A stretch of DNA of 37,128 nt from Lachnospiraceae bacterium (GTDB lineage: Bacteria; Bacillota; Clostridia; Lachnospirales; Lachnospiraceae). Below are positions 9,421 through 16,891 of this stretch, piece after piece. Position numbers and translations under genes: made by a program. The stretch's first letter is position 1. Each line of letters starts with the position of its first letter. A model generated the notes under the pieces. That model was not told where the DNA came from. It did no database searches and saw only the letters and a list, made by a program, of their open reading frames with translations. The stretch covers positions 64,189 through 101,316 of the forward strand of contig JAJQDT010000082.1 in assembly GCA_021202075.1 (NCBI GenBank), in the 5' to 3' direction.

Positions 9421-12400
9421 TTATTTCCTGACAGAAACCTTCTTTTTCCCGCTCCATGCGCTGTAATACGTCACCCCGTTTATCTTTTTATATGTCCGGA
9501 TGCGCACGTAGTAAGTCTTGCCCTTTTTCAGTTTGGAAATCACCTTTCTGGTCTTCTTCGCTCCGGAAACTTTGACGGTCTTATTCCCTTTTTTGAACGT
9601 CTTACTCGTAGAATACTGGATCTGATAACCGGTCACACCGGATTTCTTTTTCCACTTCACGGTGATCTTTTTCGAAGCGTTATTTTTTACTGTGGACAGC
9701 TTTAATGATTCCAGACGGACTATGGTTTTAGAAGTTCCTGTGCCATTCCCATCATTTGAATATGGAAGGACTTTATAAGAGTAAGTGATTCCGTTTTTAT
9801 TTTTAACTTCTGTATCTGTATAGCTTACCGTCGCGGAATTGGTAATTGTCTTAATGAGTTTATAGCTCCCAGAGCCCGTTTTTCGATAAATCTTATAGCC
9901 GGTCGCTCCATCAGTTTCCTTCCACGTAATTTTAATACCAGAGGAAACATTTGCCAGCCTGGCAATCTCTCCTGCGAGGGCAGCATCATCCGAAGAAGCC
10001 TCGATCGCAAAGGTTTTCGTAATCGAGCCGGAACAATTGCCTGTTCCTTCAATCGTGACAGTCGCAGTGCCCGGATTGATGTTATTTGAATAGGAAACCT
10101 TGTAATCAGTATCTTTTATGAGAACAAGCGGTCCTATTTTCACAATGGTTTCCGGCTCCCTTTCTTTGCCGTCATATTCAAAATCTGTATCTGAAAGGTC
10201 AACCGTGCAGGAAGAAAGATCCAGAATATCGGTTCCTCCGGAATTCAATGTGAGAACAAGCTCTAAAGCTCCGGTTATCGATTCTCCCTGCACATCATAA
10301 TAACATACCGCTTCGCCTGTATTGTCTCCAAACACAATATAATCCCCGGATATGGCGGCATTAATATACGAATCTTCTCTGTCATCGGTGAAAGATACGT
10401 AATCCTCATCCGTATAAACATTTGATGCATTTTCCTGATCTACCAGCCTTGTTACCAGCATAATTGCGCCGCTTCCTATCAGTGTAACGGACACTTCATG
10501 CGTTTGATTGGAGCCATCTAATTTCCACAACAAATTATTCTGGCTGATATCCAGACTGGTCAAGTGATTATCTGAGCAGTGAAGTTCATTCAATGCAGTG
10601 TTCTGGCTGATATCCAGACTGGTTAATTGATTGTTACTACAACTCAGAAGCTCCAATGCAGTATTCTGACTGACATCCAAACAACTCAAATCATTATCAT
10701 CACAAACCAATTCTGTCAGGTACGGGGCATCGCTTACCTCAAGACTACTCAGATTATTTCCATTGCAATGCAGCGCAACCGTAGTCTGATTAAGCTTTAA
10801 ACTCGTCAACTGGTTATCATGACAGTCCATCCATAATACCAAAGGAGCGTTGCCGACATCCAGGCTGACCAGATTATTATTGTTACATATCAGATAGACA
10901 AACTCACTCTGGCCAATCTCCAGACTGGTTAATTGATTGTAGCCGCAATCCAGATCTCCCAGAGCCGTGTTCTTACTGACATCCAGACTGCTCAGGTTAT
11001 TATTGGAGCATATAAATTCTAGAAGATCTCTATTATGGGATACATCCAAACTGCTTAAATTGTTACCTCCACAGTATAATTTAATTAAATTCACATTTCT
11101 GCTGACGTCCAGTTCGCTCAGATTGTTGTTTTCGCAAAATAAACTCATTAATTCCGTCAAGCCTCTTACGTCCAGACTGCTCAGAACATTATCATCACAA
11201 TACACCTTTTCTAATTTCTTATTACTTCCAAGATCCAGTTCTGTCAAGTTATTATCGTTGCAAACCAGTATCTGTAATGCTGAAAGATATTCTATGCCGT
11301 CCAGACTGCCGATTTCCTTTCCAGAAACATCCAGATATGTCGCCGCACTGATTTCATCCTTGGACAGGATTCCATCGTTATCCGTATCTAAAAGCTCCGA
11401 TATGCAAGTTCGGAAAATTTCGTCTGAAAAATTTTCCGAACTAATCGCCACGTTCTCATCCGTTGTCGCAGTTTCATCTGAATCCGCTTTTTCCACCCTG
11501 TAGTAGGTCATAGGAGTATAAAGTCCGGCCGCGATTTCCGTACAGATTTCATTATCCTCATCTACCCAGCAGAAGCCATCCACCTGCGGGAGCGAAGCTG
11601 GGTAGGTGAAATTTTCCGGAATCATGATACTGGTCAGAGAAGAGCAACCGCTAAGCAGACCATATGGGTCATTCGCAATCCCCGAAGAGCGCACCGAAGA
11701 AGTATCAAAACTGCTCAAATCCAGGCTCTGCAAGCTTTCACAGAGTTCAAACATCTGGTATATATTCACCAGATTTGACGTATCAATTCCACTAAGGTTC
11801 ACAGAAGAAAGGGAAGAGCAGCCATAAAACATGTAGCTTGTCTGTATTAAGCTGGATGTATCATAAGCACTCAAATCCACAGACGAAAGCAAGTAACATT
11901 CTGAAAACATATAGCTCATCTCAGTAACCTTTGAAAAGTCCGAATCGCCAAAATATACGCTCTCCAGATTTGTACACCAGGCAAACATTCCATACATATT
12001 TGTGATGTTCGCAACGTCCACGACTGCGGTTTTTATTTCATCCGCATATTCCGCCCATTCCTGCTTATCCAAATCACATTCGTAATCTCCGCTGCCGCTG
12101 ATTGTCAACACATAGTCTGCTGAAATGCACCAGCTCAGAGCCCCGCTCGTACCACTGTGCAGGACGCTGGATTCCTCTGCATCGGCAGTTTTCGCGTTTT
12201 CGTCAGAAGTCTCCAAGTCAATTGCAATGGCATTTATTTCATCCGCACCCAAAACGCCCGAATCCGAAGCGTCAGCAGAATCCGCTTCCTCAATATCTGA
12301 TATGAACACCTGAGATTCCTCTGCCTGTAATTCTTCCGTCTGTGATTCTTCTGTCTGACTTTCATTCAGAACGGCCATGCCCGTCTCAGCTGAATCCACC

Positions 12401-12612
12401 TCAGCCACGCTCACTTCAACATCATCACCTTCTTCAGCGTCCAGCAGAACCTCCGAAGACTCCGTTTCCGAAATGATCTTCGCCTCTGTATCTTCATCTG
12501 CTGCAAGAGTCATTTCCTCATTCAGCGTATCATTCGCGCTCACCAGATAAGCAGGTAACGCTGCGAGCAATAGCATCACCAAAAATAATGTCCTTCCTTT
12601 TCCCATACTCAT
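9421..12612 (-). CDS. Secreted DUF285/leucine-rich repeat surface protein with EF-hand-like loop
   Basis: A secreted protein of 1063 residues; a ligand-binding surface role is inferred from architecture. The start at 12612 has GGGAGG 9-10 nt upstream. A signal peptide (1-26) is followed by an acidic Ser/Glu/Ala region to about 150. A VLTISGSGDY motif near 165 is shared with the 5994-8930 protein. DUF285-type repeats (MFxxCxxLxSVDLSxxDTSS) lie at about 204-325. A DTDNDGILSKDE segment near 405-417 fits a calcium-binding EF-hand or dockerin-like loop. About a dozen LRRs of 21 residues with an internal Cys (pattern LxxLxCxxNNLSSLDVSxN) span about 428-690. A MBG/YDG-type module (about 800-870) and two fibronectin-like domains (876-965, 968-1062) end the protein. 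No sortase signal is seen. The final domain is about 90% identical in DNA to the end of the neighbouring CAP gene. Confidence 0.9.
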   Translation of the reverse strand: MSMGKGRTLFLVMLLLAALPAYLVSANDTLNEEMTLAADEDTEAKIISETESSEVLLDAEEGDDVEVSVAEVDSAETGMAVLNESQTEESQTEELQAEESQVFISDIEEADSADASDSGVLGADEINAIAIDLETSDENAKTADAEESSVLHSGTSGALSWCISADYVLTISGSGDYECDLDKQEWAEYADEIKTAVVDVANITNMYGMFAWCTNLESVYFGDSDFSKVTEMSYMFSECYLLSSVDLSAYDTSSLIQTSYMFYGCSSLSSVNLSGIDTSNLVNIYQMFELCESLQSLDLSSFDTSSVRSSGIANDPYGLLSGCSSLTSIMIPENFTYPASLPQVDGFCWVDEDNEICTEIAAGLYTPMTYYRVEKADSDETATTDENVAISSENFSDEIFRTCISELLDTDNDGILSKDEISAATYLDVSGKEIGSLDGIEYLSALQILVCNDNNLTELDLGSNKKLEKVYCDDNVLSSLDVRGLTELMSLFCENNNLSELDVSRNVNLIKLYCGGNNLSSLDVSHNRDLLEFICSNNNLSSLDVSKNTALGDLDCGYNQLTSLEIGQSEFVYLICNNNNLVSLDVGNAPLVLWMDCHDNQLTSLKLNQTTVALHCNGNNLSSLEVSDAPYLTELVCDDNDLSCLDVSQNTALELLSCSNNQLTSLDISQNTALNELHCSDNHLTSLDISQNNLLWKLDGSNQTHEVSVTLIGSGAIMLVTRLVDQENASNVYTDEDYVSFTDDREDSYINAAISGDYIVFGDNTGEAVCYYDVQGESITGALELVLTLNSGGTDILDLSSCTVDLSDTDFEYDGKEREPETIVKIGPLVLIKDTDYKVSYSNNINPGTATVTIEGTGNCSGSITKTFAIEASSDDAALAGEIARLANVSSGIKITWKETDGATGYKIYRKTGSGSYKLIKTITNSATVSYTDTEVKNKNGITYSYKVLPYSNDGNGTGTSKTIVRLESLKLSTVKNNASKKITVKWKKKSGVTGYQIQYSTSKTFKKGNKTVKVSGAKKTRKVISKLKKGKTYYVRIRTYKKINGVTYYSAWSGKKKVSVRK

Positions 12613-12711
12613 TTTAAATTTCCTCCCTGATTTTTACAGTCTTTCTGCCCCATTCAGGAAATAATAAGTTTCTATTTTGAAATGTTACAGAAGTATAGTA
12701 ATGCTATCGCT

Positions 12712-14808
12712 TTATTTCTTTATAGAAACCTTTTTTTTCGTGCTCCATGCGCTGTAATACGTCACTCCGTTTACTTTTTTATATGTCCGGACGCGCACGT
12801 AGTAGGTCTTGCCCTTTTTCAGTTTGGAAATTACCTTTTTGGTCTTCTTTGCTCCGGAGACTTTGACCGTCTTATTCCCTTTTTTGAATGTCTTGCTTGT
12901 GGAATACTGAATCTGATAGCCGGTCACGCCGGATTTCTTTTTCCACTTAACCGTGATTTTTCTGGAAGCAGTATTTTTCACACTCGACAGCTTTGTGCCG
13001 GCAATTGTCGAACTGGTAACTGTCGTGCTGGTATCTGTCGAACTGGTAATTGTTGTGCTGGTAACTGCCGGACTGGTAACTGTGACCGTCAGGGTCGTTT
13101 CCGCCGGATTATAGTTCTCATCTCCGGCCGCGCTGACTGTTATTGAGGCATTGCCTTCCCCAGCGCCGGTAATCACGCCGTCACTGCTCACTGACGCAAC
13201 GGAGCTGTCACTGGAGGTGTATGTAACCGTCCCCTTTCCATCGACCGTTATTTTCGTAGTTTCTCCCACTTCAATGGAGGATGCCGCTACGCTTGCCGTC
13301 AGAGTCTGCTCTGCCTTGCTGATGGTAAATGTTCCCGTCAGTGAACCGGTATAGCTGCCCATTCCGGTGACCGTCACGGACGCGGTGCCTGCATTGATAT
13401 TGTCGCTGTAAGTAAGCGTATAGTCGGTATTCTCAGTCAGCTCTGCGGTATCATAATAAACCGTTATCTGCGGTATCTTTTCTGAGCCATCATACACATA
13501 ACTGGTCTCCGGCACCTCCAGAATACCTTTTGTCAAATCATACTGCACGTTTACCGGTACAGTAGCCGTCTCTGCCAACACGGTCGCGGTCAGATTCGTA
13601 GTGCCGACCGCTTTGGCAGCAAGCTGACTGCCGGAGATCTCCGCAATACTGCCATCTCCAACGGTCCATGAGTAATCCGCTGTGACTGGCTGTATCCGCC
13701 CGGAAGGCCAGGTTTCCGTAAGGCTTATTTTCGTCGTAATAGTCGGAAGATCCACGCTCTCGCCAAATATCAGATTCTCTTCTTCCGGATCCGCCTCCAC
13801 TGTCACTCCCGAAATATACGATTCCGCCACGTTCACCGTCATGTCTGTTGCGCTGTCGTTTGCTGATACTGCTGTACTGGTACTCGTCGTATAAGCAAAT
13901 TCCTGTACCCAATAATGAATTCCGTTATAATATACATGGCCAATACCGATGGCATTAAAAGAACTACTCAGCATGTTCCGGCGATGCCCCTGTCCGCTGT
14001 AATCCTCGTCTTCCTCCGCCCAGCTCGTAAACGCGGAAGCGGCACTCGTCTGACCTGCGGCAATGTTTTCTCCCGCTGCATAATATACATATGAATTTTC
14101 ACCCAGCGCGGTATAGCACATCGTACCGTCCGGCCTTGTATGGGAAAATGACAGTGCAATCTCTGCCGCCCTCTGCATGGCAACTGCTTCCAGATCATAA
14201 TCATAAGTCAGCTCTGACAGATCCGAACAGGTCGTTTTCGTCTCATCATCCGAGTTCCAGTACCATGCATCATCCCCGGTTCGCAATTCGTTAATCAGCT
14301 GCAGCATTTCCCTGGCTTCCGTCTGGCCAAACGTTACCGAAATCCCCAGCTCTATAATGTCCGACTCCTCGTCGTCCGAATCCTCCGAGGCCGTGGAAAT
14401 TCCCGAATTGCCGTCAGATGTCATAAATGCAGCCTCATCTGTAATTCCACTGCTGATCTCATTGGTATTTTCCGATTCTTCACTCATTTCCGCGGAATCA
14501 GCTGACAACCCTGTCAAACCTTCATCCGCTATCACTTCTTTCGGAATATCCGACACATCCACGGTCTCGACATTCTCTATAAAAATGGAACCCAAGCTGT
14601 CTGCCGCTGTCTCCTCTTCCTGGTCCGCAGCCGAATCTGTCCCGGCATCTTCTTCTAAAAGCAGGTCCGCTGCGGCCTCTTCATTTACCGCAATGATTTC
14701 TTCTTCCGCGCAGATGGCTTCCTCCGCGCTGCCGGAAAGCGGTACACTTCCTGTAACGGTTGTTAACGAAACGGCCAGAGTCAGTAAAAATGCCATTCTC
14801 CTCTTCAT
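12712..14808 (-). CDS. Secreted CAP/SCP-domain protein with Ig-like domains and shared C-terminal module
   Basis: A secreted protein of 698 residues. The start at 14808 has GAGGGAG about 9 nt upstream and begins a signal peptide (MKRRMAFLLTLAVSLTTVTG); an in-frame ATG 22 codons earlier lacks such support. An acidic low-complexity stretch runs to about 150. The CAP domain (PF00188-like) covers about 165-305 and keeps the family signatures SHTRPDG (His near 221), GENIAAG (near 248), GHRRNM (His near 274) and WVQEF. Ig-like/Big modules follow at about 315-400, a MBG/YDG-type domain at about 400-475, and a Big_2 domain (ENYNPAETT) at about 480-555. A Thr/Ser tandem-repeat linker and one Lys-rich fibronectin-like domain end the protein. 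CAP proteins in Firmicutes are often envelope-associated; the activity here is unknown. The 99-bp gap to the downstream LRR gene has no terminator, so the two may be co-transcribed. Confidence 0.9.
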   Translation of the reverse strand: MKRRMAFLLTLAVSLTTVTGSVPLSGSAEEAICAEEEIIAVNEEAAADLLLEEDAGTDSAADQEEETAADSLGSIFIENVETVDVSDIPKEVIADEGLTGLSADSAEMSEESENTNEISSGITDEAAFMTSDGNSGISTASEDSDDEESDIIELGISVTFGQTEAREMLQLINELRTGDDAWYWNSDDETKTTCSDLSELTYDYDLEAVAMQRAAEIALSFSHTRPDGTMCYTALGENSYVYYAAGENIAAGQTSAASAFTSWAEEDEDYSGQGHRRNMLSSSFNAIGIGHVYYNGIHYWVQEFAYTTSTSTAVSANDSATDMTVNVAESYISGVTVEADPEEENLIFGESVDLPTITTKISLTETWPSGRIQPVTADYSWTVGDGSIAEISGSQLAAKAVGTTNLTATVLAETATVPVNVQYDLTKGILEVPETSYVYDGSEKIPQITVYYDTAELTENTDYTLTYSDNINAGTASVTVTGMGSYTGSLTGTFTISKAEQTLTASVAASSIEVGETTKITVDGKGTVTYTSSDSSVASVSSDGVITGAGEGNASITVSAAGDENYNPAETTLTVTVTSPAVTSTTITSSTDTSTTVTSSTIAGTKLSSVKNTASRKITVKWKKKSGVTGYQIQYSTSKTFKKGNKTVKVSGAKKTKKVISKLKKGKTYYVRVRTYKKVNGVTYYSAWSTKKKVSIKK
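13006..13080 (-). repeat. Five 15-bp in-frame tandem repeats in the CAP gene linker
   Basis: Five consecutive 15-bp units (plus-strand consensus TGTCGAACTGGTAAC, with variants) encode the Thr/Ser/Val linker before the C-terminal fibronectin-like domain. The 15-bp length preserves the frame when copies are gained or lost. Confidence 0.9.
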
Positions 14809-14929
14809 CTTGTCATTCTCCCTCTGATTAAATGCACTCCTATGCAATGCCATGTTGTAAATAATCCTGCTCATCTGGCAGCAATGCAGCGCAATGCGCT
14901 TCTGTCCGGTCTTCCCCGCTTAGCCGCGT

Positions 14930-15460
14930 TCACCACATCCCCATATAATCACGCATCCAGTAATACAGTTCCGCATACTCATGCGGCGCGAAACGCCTGC
15001 CAAAGAACCTCTCTACGAGACCGATATGGACCGGGTCATAGCTTCCGCCCATCAGTGCCTCCAGGGCCATCATGACCCGCCAGGACTCATCGTAACCCAT
15101 CATGCTCATCCCCGGGGCGTGGCGCATGCCAAATGGCAGCATCGGCGGGTGCGGCGGGCGTCTTCTCATTCCTGCCGGATGCGGGCCGCCGCCCGGATGT
15201 CCCATAGCGCCGCCCGGGCGTCCCGTAACGCCTCCCGGATGTCCCATAGTACCGCTTCCCGGACCGCCAACAGCCCCTCCGCCCGCGCCGCCTGCCATTG
15301 CGCGTCCGACGCCGGACGAGCCTCTGCTTCCGCCACCCGGCCCCTGCGAGCTTCTGTTTGCAGGACCGCCCATCGCTCTTCCGCCGCCGGACGCCGGACT
15401 ATGCCCCTGTCGCATTCCGCCACCGGATATTGAATGTCCTCCGCCCGCTCTTCCTGCCAT
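14930..15460 (-). CDS. Gly/Met/Pro-rich small protein of unknown function
   Basis: A 176-residue protein that I do not recognise. The start at 15460 is set by AAAGGAGG 8 nt upstream (an in-frame ATG 12 codons earlier lacks one), with a promoter at 15574-15602. Residues about 1-95 are almost entirely Gly, Ala, Ser, Arg, Met and Pro (GGGHSISGGG, MGHPGG repeats), followed by Pro/Met/His-rich sequence to about 120. The last 55 residues look like a compact folded domain rich in Trp, Tyr and Met (YDESWRVMMALEALMGG, VERFFGRRFAPHEYAELYYW). There is no signal peptide or membrane helix. The contrast between a disordered N-terminus and an aromatic C-terminus suggests a binding or scaffolding role, but that is speculation. 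Confidence 0.8.
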   Translation of the reverse strand: MAGRAGGGHSISGGGMRQGHSPASGGGRAMGGPANRSSQGPGGGSRGSSGVGRAMAGGAGGGAVGGPGSGTMGHPGGVTGRPGGAMGHPGGGPHPAGMRRRPPHPPMLPFGMRHAPGMSMMGYDESWRVMMALEALMGGSYDPVHIGLVERFFGRRFAPHEYAELYYWMRDYMGMW

Positions 15461-15573
15461 CTTAAATTCCTCCTTTCGCAATTTCATAAAGCTCATATGA
15501 ATCCACTGTATTCAGGTAGCATCCCATACTTCTAGCCCCTCACGGTTCTCTGTAAACGGTAATCTTTTCCTTC

Positions 15574-15602
15574 ATTATAAATGTTATTCTCAGGCCGTGC
15601 AA
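15574..15602 (-). promoter_or_regulatory. Promoter for the Gly/Met-rich gene
   Basis: On the minus strand TTGCAC (15602-15597), a 17-bp spacer and a perfect TATAAT (15579-15574). The -35 box is weak (3 of 6 matches). The predicted leader is about 105 nt. Confidence 0.6.
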
Positions 15603-15638
15603 GTATAAGATTGACGTATGGAGACCATTCTCGCGCTC

Positions 15639-16454
15639 TCACAGCCAGTTCCTCTTTAAAACCTCGCTTTTCAGCAAAAGGGTGCTTCTGGATGTTGCCT
15701 TGACCGGATGAAGTTTTCCCCGTTTGATCAGGTCACTGATATTCTGCCTCGAGCAGTTCAGAAGCTCTGCCGCCTCACCGGCCGTGATGATCCGCTGCGC
15801 CGCAAAAGCCCGGAAATCTTCTATCGTAAGCGGAACTGCAGCTCCGCTCTGGTACAGAACATAATCCCAAATGCCCATGTTTTCATCCCAGGCGACCCCA
15901 TGTCCTCCCGTCTGGATCCGCACATGGTCAAACAGCTTTTCTTTTTTCAGCAGAATCGCAAATTCCTCATGCTCCCGAAACCAGTCCGTCAGATCGCATC
16001 TGCGCACCATCCCGTCCCGGAAAAACACCAGCAGCGTATTTTGCCCCAGCGAAGCCACATCCTCTACTCTCCGCTCAAAGCGCCCCTGTATCTGCGGCGG
16101 CAGTTCCTGCTCCTCCATCGGGAAAAGAGCATAATCGTCCTGCGCACATCTGCCCATGTGCAGCATAAGAAGCGAAAATTCATCGTACTCTTTAAGGCCG
16201 TTGTCCTTTAGAACCTGCCCGATATTCTGGCGGTCGGCGGGGACAATTCGCTGCTGCACCCACACCTTGCTCCAGTAGGAATTGACTGCCTTTTCCCCTT
16301 TTTTTGCAAAGGAAGATAACAGCAGCGGCGTCTCCCACTCATCCGCGTCATCGGGAAACTCGATGTAGAAGCGCTTTTCCATTTCATAATAGAGGAGCCA
16401 CGCCAGATCCTTTTGAGCCCCGGCACTTTCATCCCGAATTGCAAATATCCTCAT
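15639..16454 (-). CDS. HTH DNA-binding protein with large N-terminal domain (paired regulator)
   Basis: A 271-residue cytosolic protein. The last about 45 residues are a MerR/excisionase-like helix-turn-helix (ITAGEAAELLNCSRQNISDLIKRGKL, with an arginine/serine wing). The N-terminal 220 residues (MRIFAIRDE, WLLYYEMEKRFYIEFPDD) have no function I can name, but the pattern resembles a family of Lachnospiraceae DNA-binding proteins encoded next to a HipA-like partner. It starts 6 nt after the end of the frameshifted gene 16461-16792 and shares its strong promoter at 16811-16839. That promoter overlaps a short inverted repeat, which makes autoregulation plausible. The protein may be the surviving half of a toxin-antitoxin-like or regulatory pair; this is inference from context. 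Confidence 0.7.
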   Translation of the reverse strand: MRIFAIRDESAGAQKDLAWLLYYEMEKRFYIEFPDDADEWETPLLLSSFAKKGEKAVNSYWSKVWVQQRIVPADRQNIGQVLKDNGLKEYDEFSLLMLHMGRCAQDDYALFPMEEQELPPQIQGRFERRVEDVASLGQNTLLVFFRDGMVRRCDLTDWFREHEEFAILLKKEKLFDHVRIQTGGHGVAWDENMGIWDYVLYQSGAAVPLTIEDFRAFAAQRIITAGEAAELLNCSRQNISDLIKRGKLHPVKATSRSTLLLKSEVLKRNWL

Positions 16455-16460
16455 ATCTGT

Positions 16461-16792
16461 TCAATCTCCTCTCAAATCCTCATAGACGCACCAACGTTTC
16501 CAGATCATATCCCATATTTTATCCTGCAGTTTCTGTGAAATCACGCCATCCAGATCCTGCATCAGAAAGCTCCTGTGTTCAGGCAGCAGCCGGTCAACGA
16601 TCAGCTCATTGACGCATTCATGCCCGATCACGCCGCGCATGCTGTCATAGTTGGAAAGCTTATAATAGATTTTTTATCGCCCAATTCAGAATATGCTTTC
16701 AGGAACGAACCGACCGTTCCGGATGAATTCCGGGATTTCGTCCAGGATAAATACGTGAGGTACTGTTTTGCTTTTACAATATCTCTGCTCAC
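16461..16792 (-). pseudogene. Frameshifted remnant of the HTH protein's operon partner (possibly HipA-like)
   Basis: A GTG at 16792, with GGGAGG (16805-16800) just upstream, starts a frame reading SRDIVKAKQYLTYLSWTKS and GTVGSFLKAYSELGDK. At a run of six A (16675-16670) the sense passes to another frame that reads KIYYKLSNYDSMRGVIGHEC, VNELIVDRLL and then to TGA at 16463-16461. A seventh A would restore one continuous frame of about 110 codons. The block resembles the N-terminal part of HipA-like proteins, as far as I recall the family; those proteins are much longer, so an internal deletion after about residue 75 is also likely. The frameshift could be real decay, phase variation or a base-calling error in the homopolymer. 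Confidence 0.6.
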
Positions 16793-16810
16793 AAAAATCC
16801 TCCCGGAAAC

Positions 16811-16839
16811 AGTATATCTGTATACTTGTTTTATGTCAA
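16811..16839 (-). promoter_or_regulatory. Near-consensus promoter overlapping an inverted repeat
   Basis: On the minus strand TTGACA (16839-16834), a 17-bp spacer and TATACT (16816-16811). The inverted repeat GTATA-CAGA-TATAC overlaps the end of the spacer and the -10 box, which suits a repressor operator. The start site would lie only about 10-12 nt before the GGGAGG of the frameshifted gene. Confidence 0.8.
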
Positions 16840-16891
16840 GTAAAAACATTCCTGCTCGAGGAGTGCTATCCCTGTTCCCTGGCTGCCTCTT

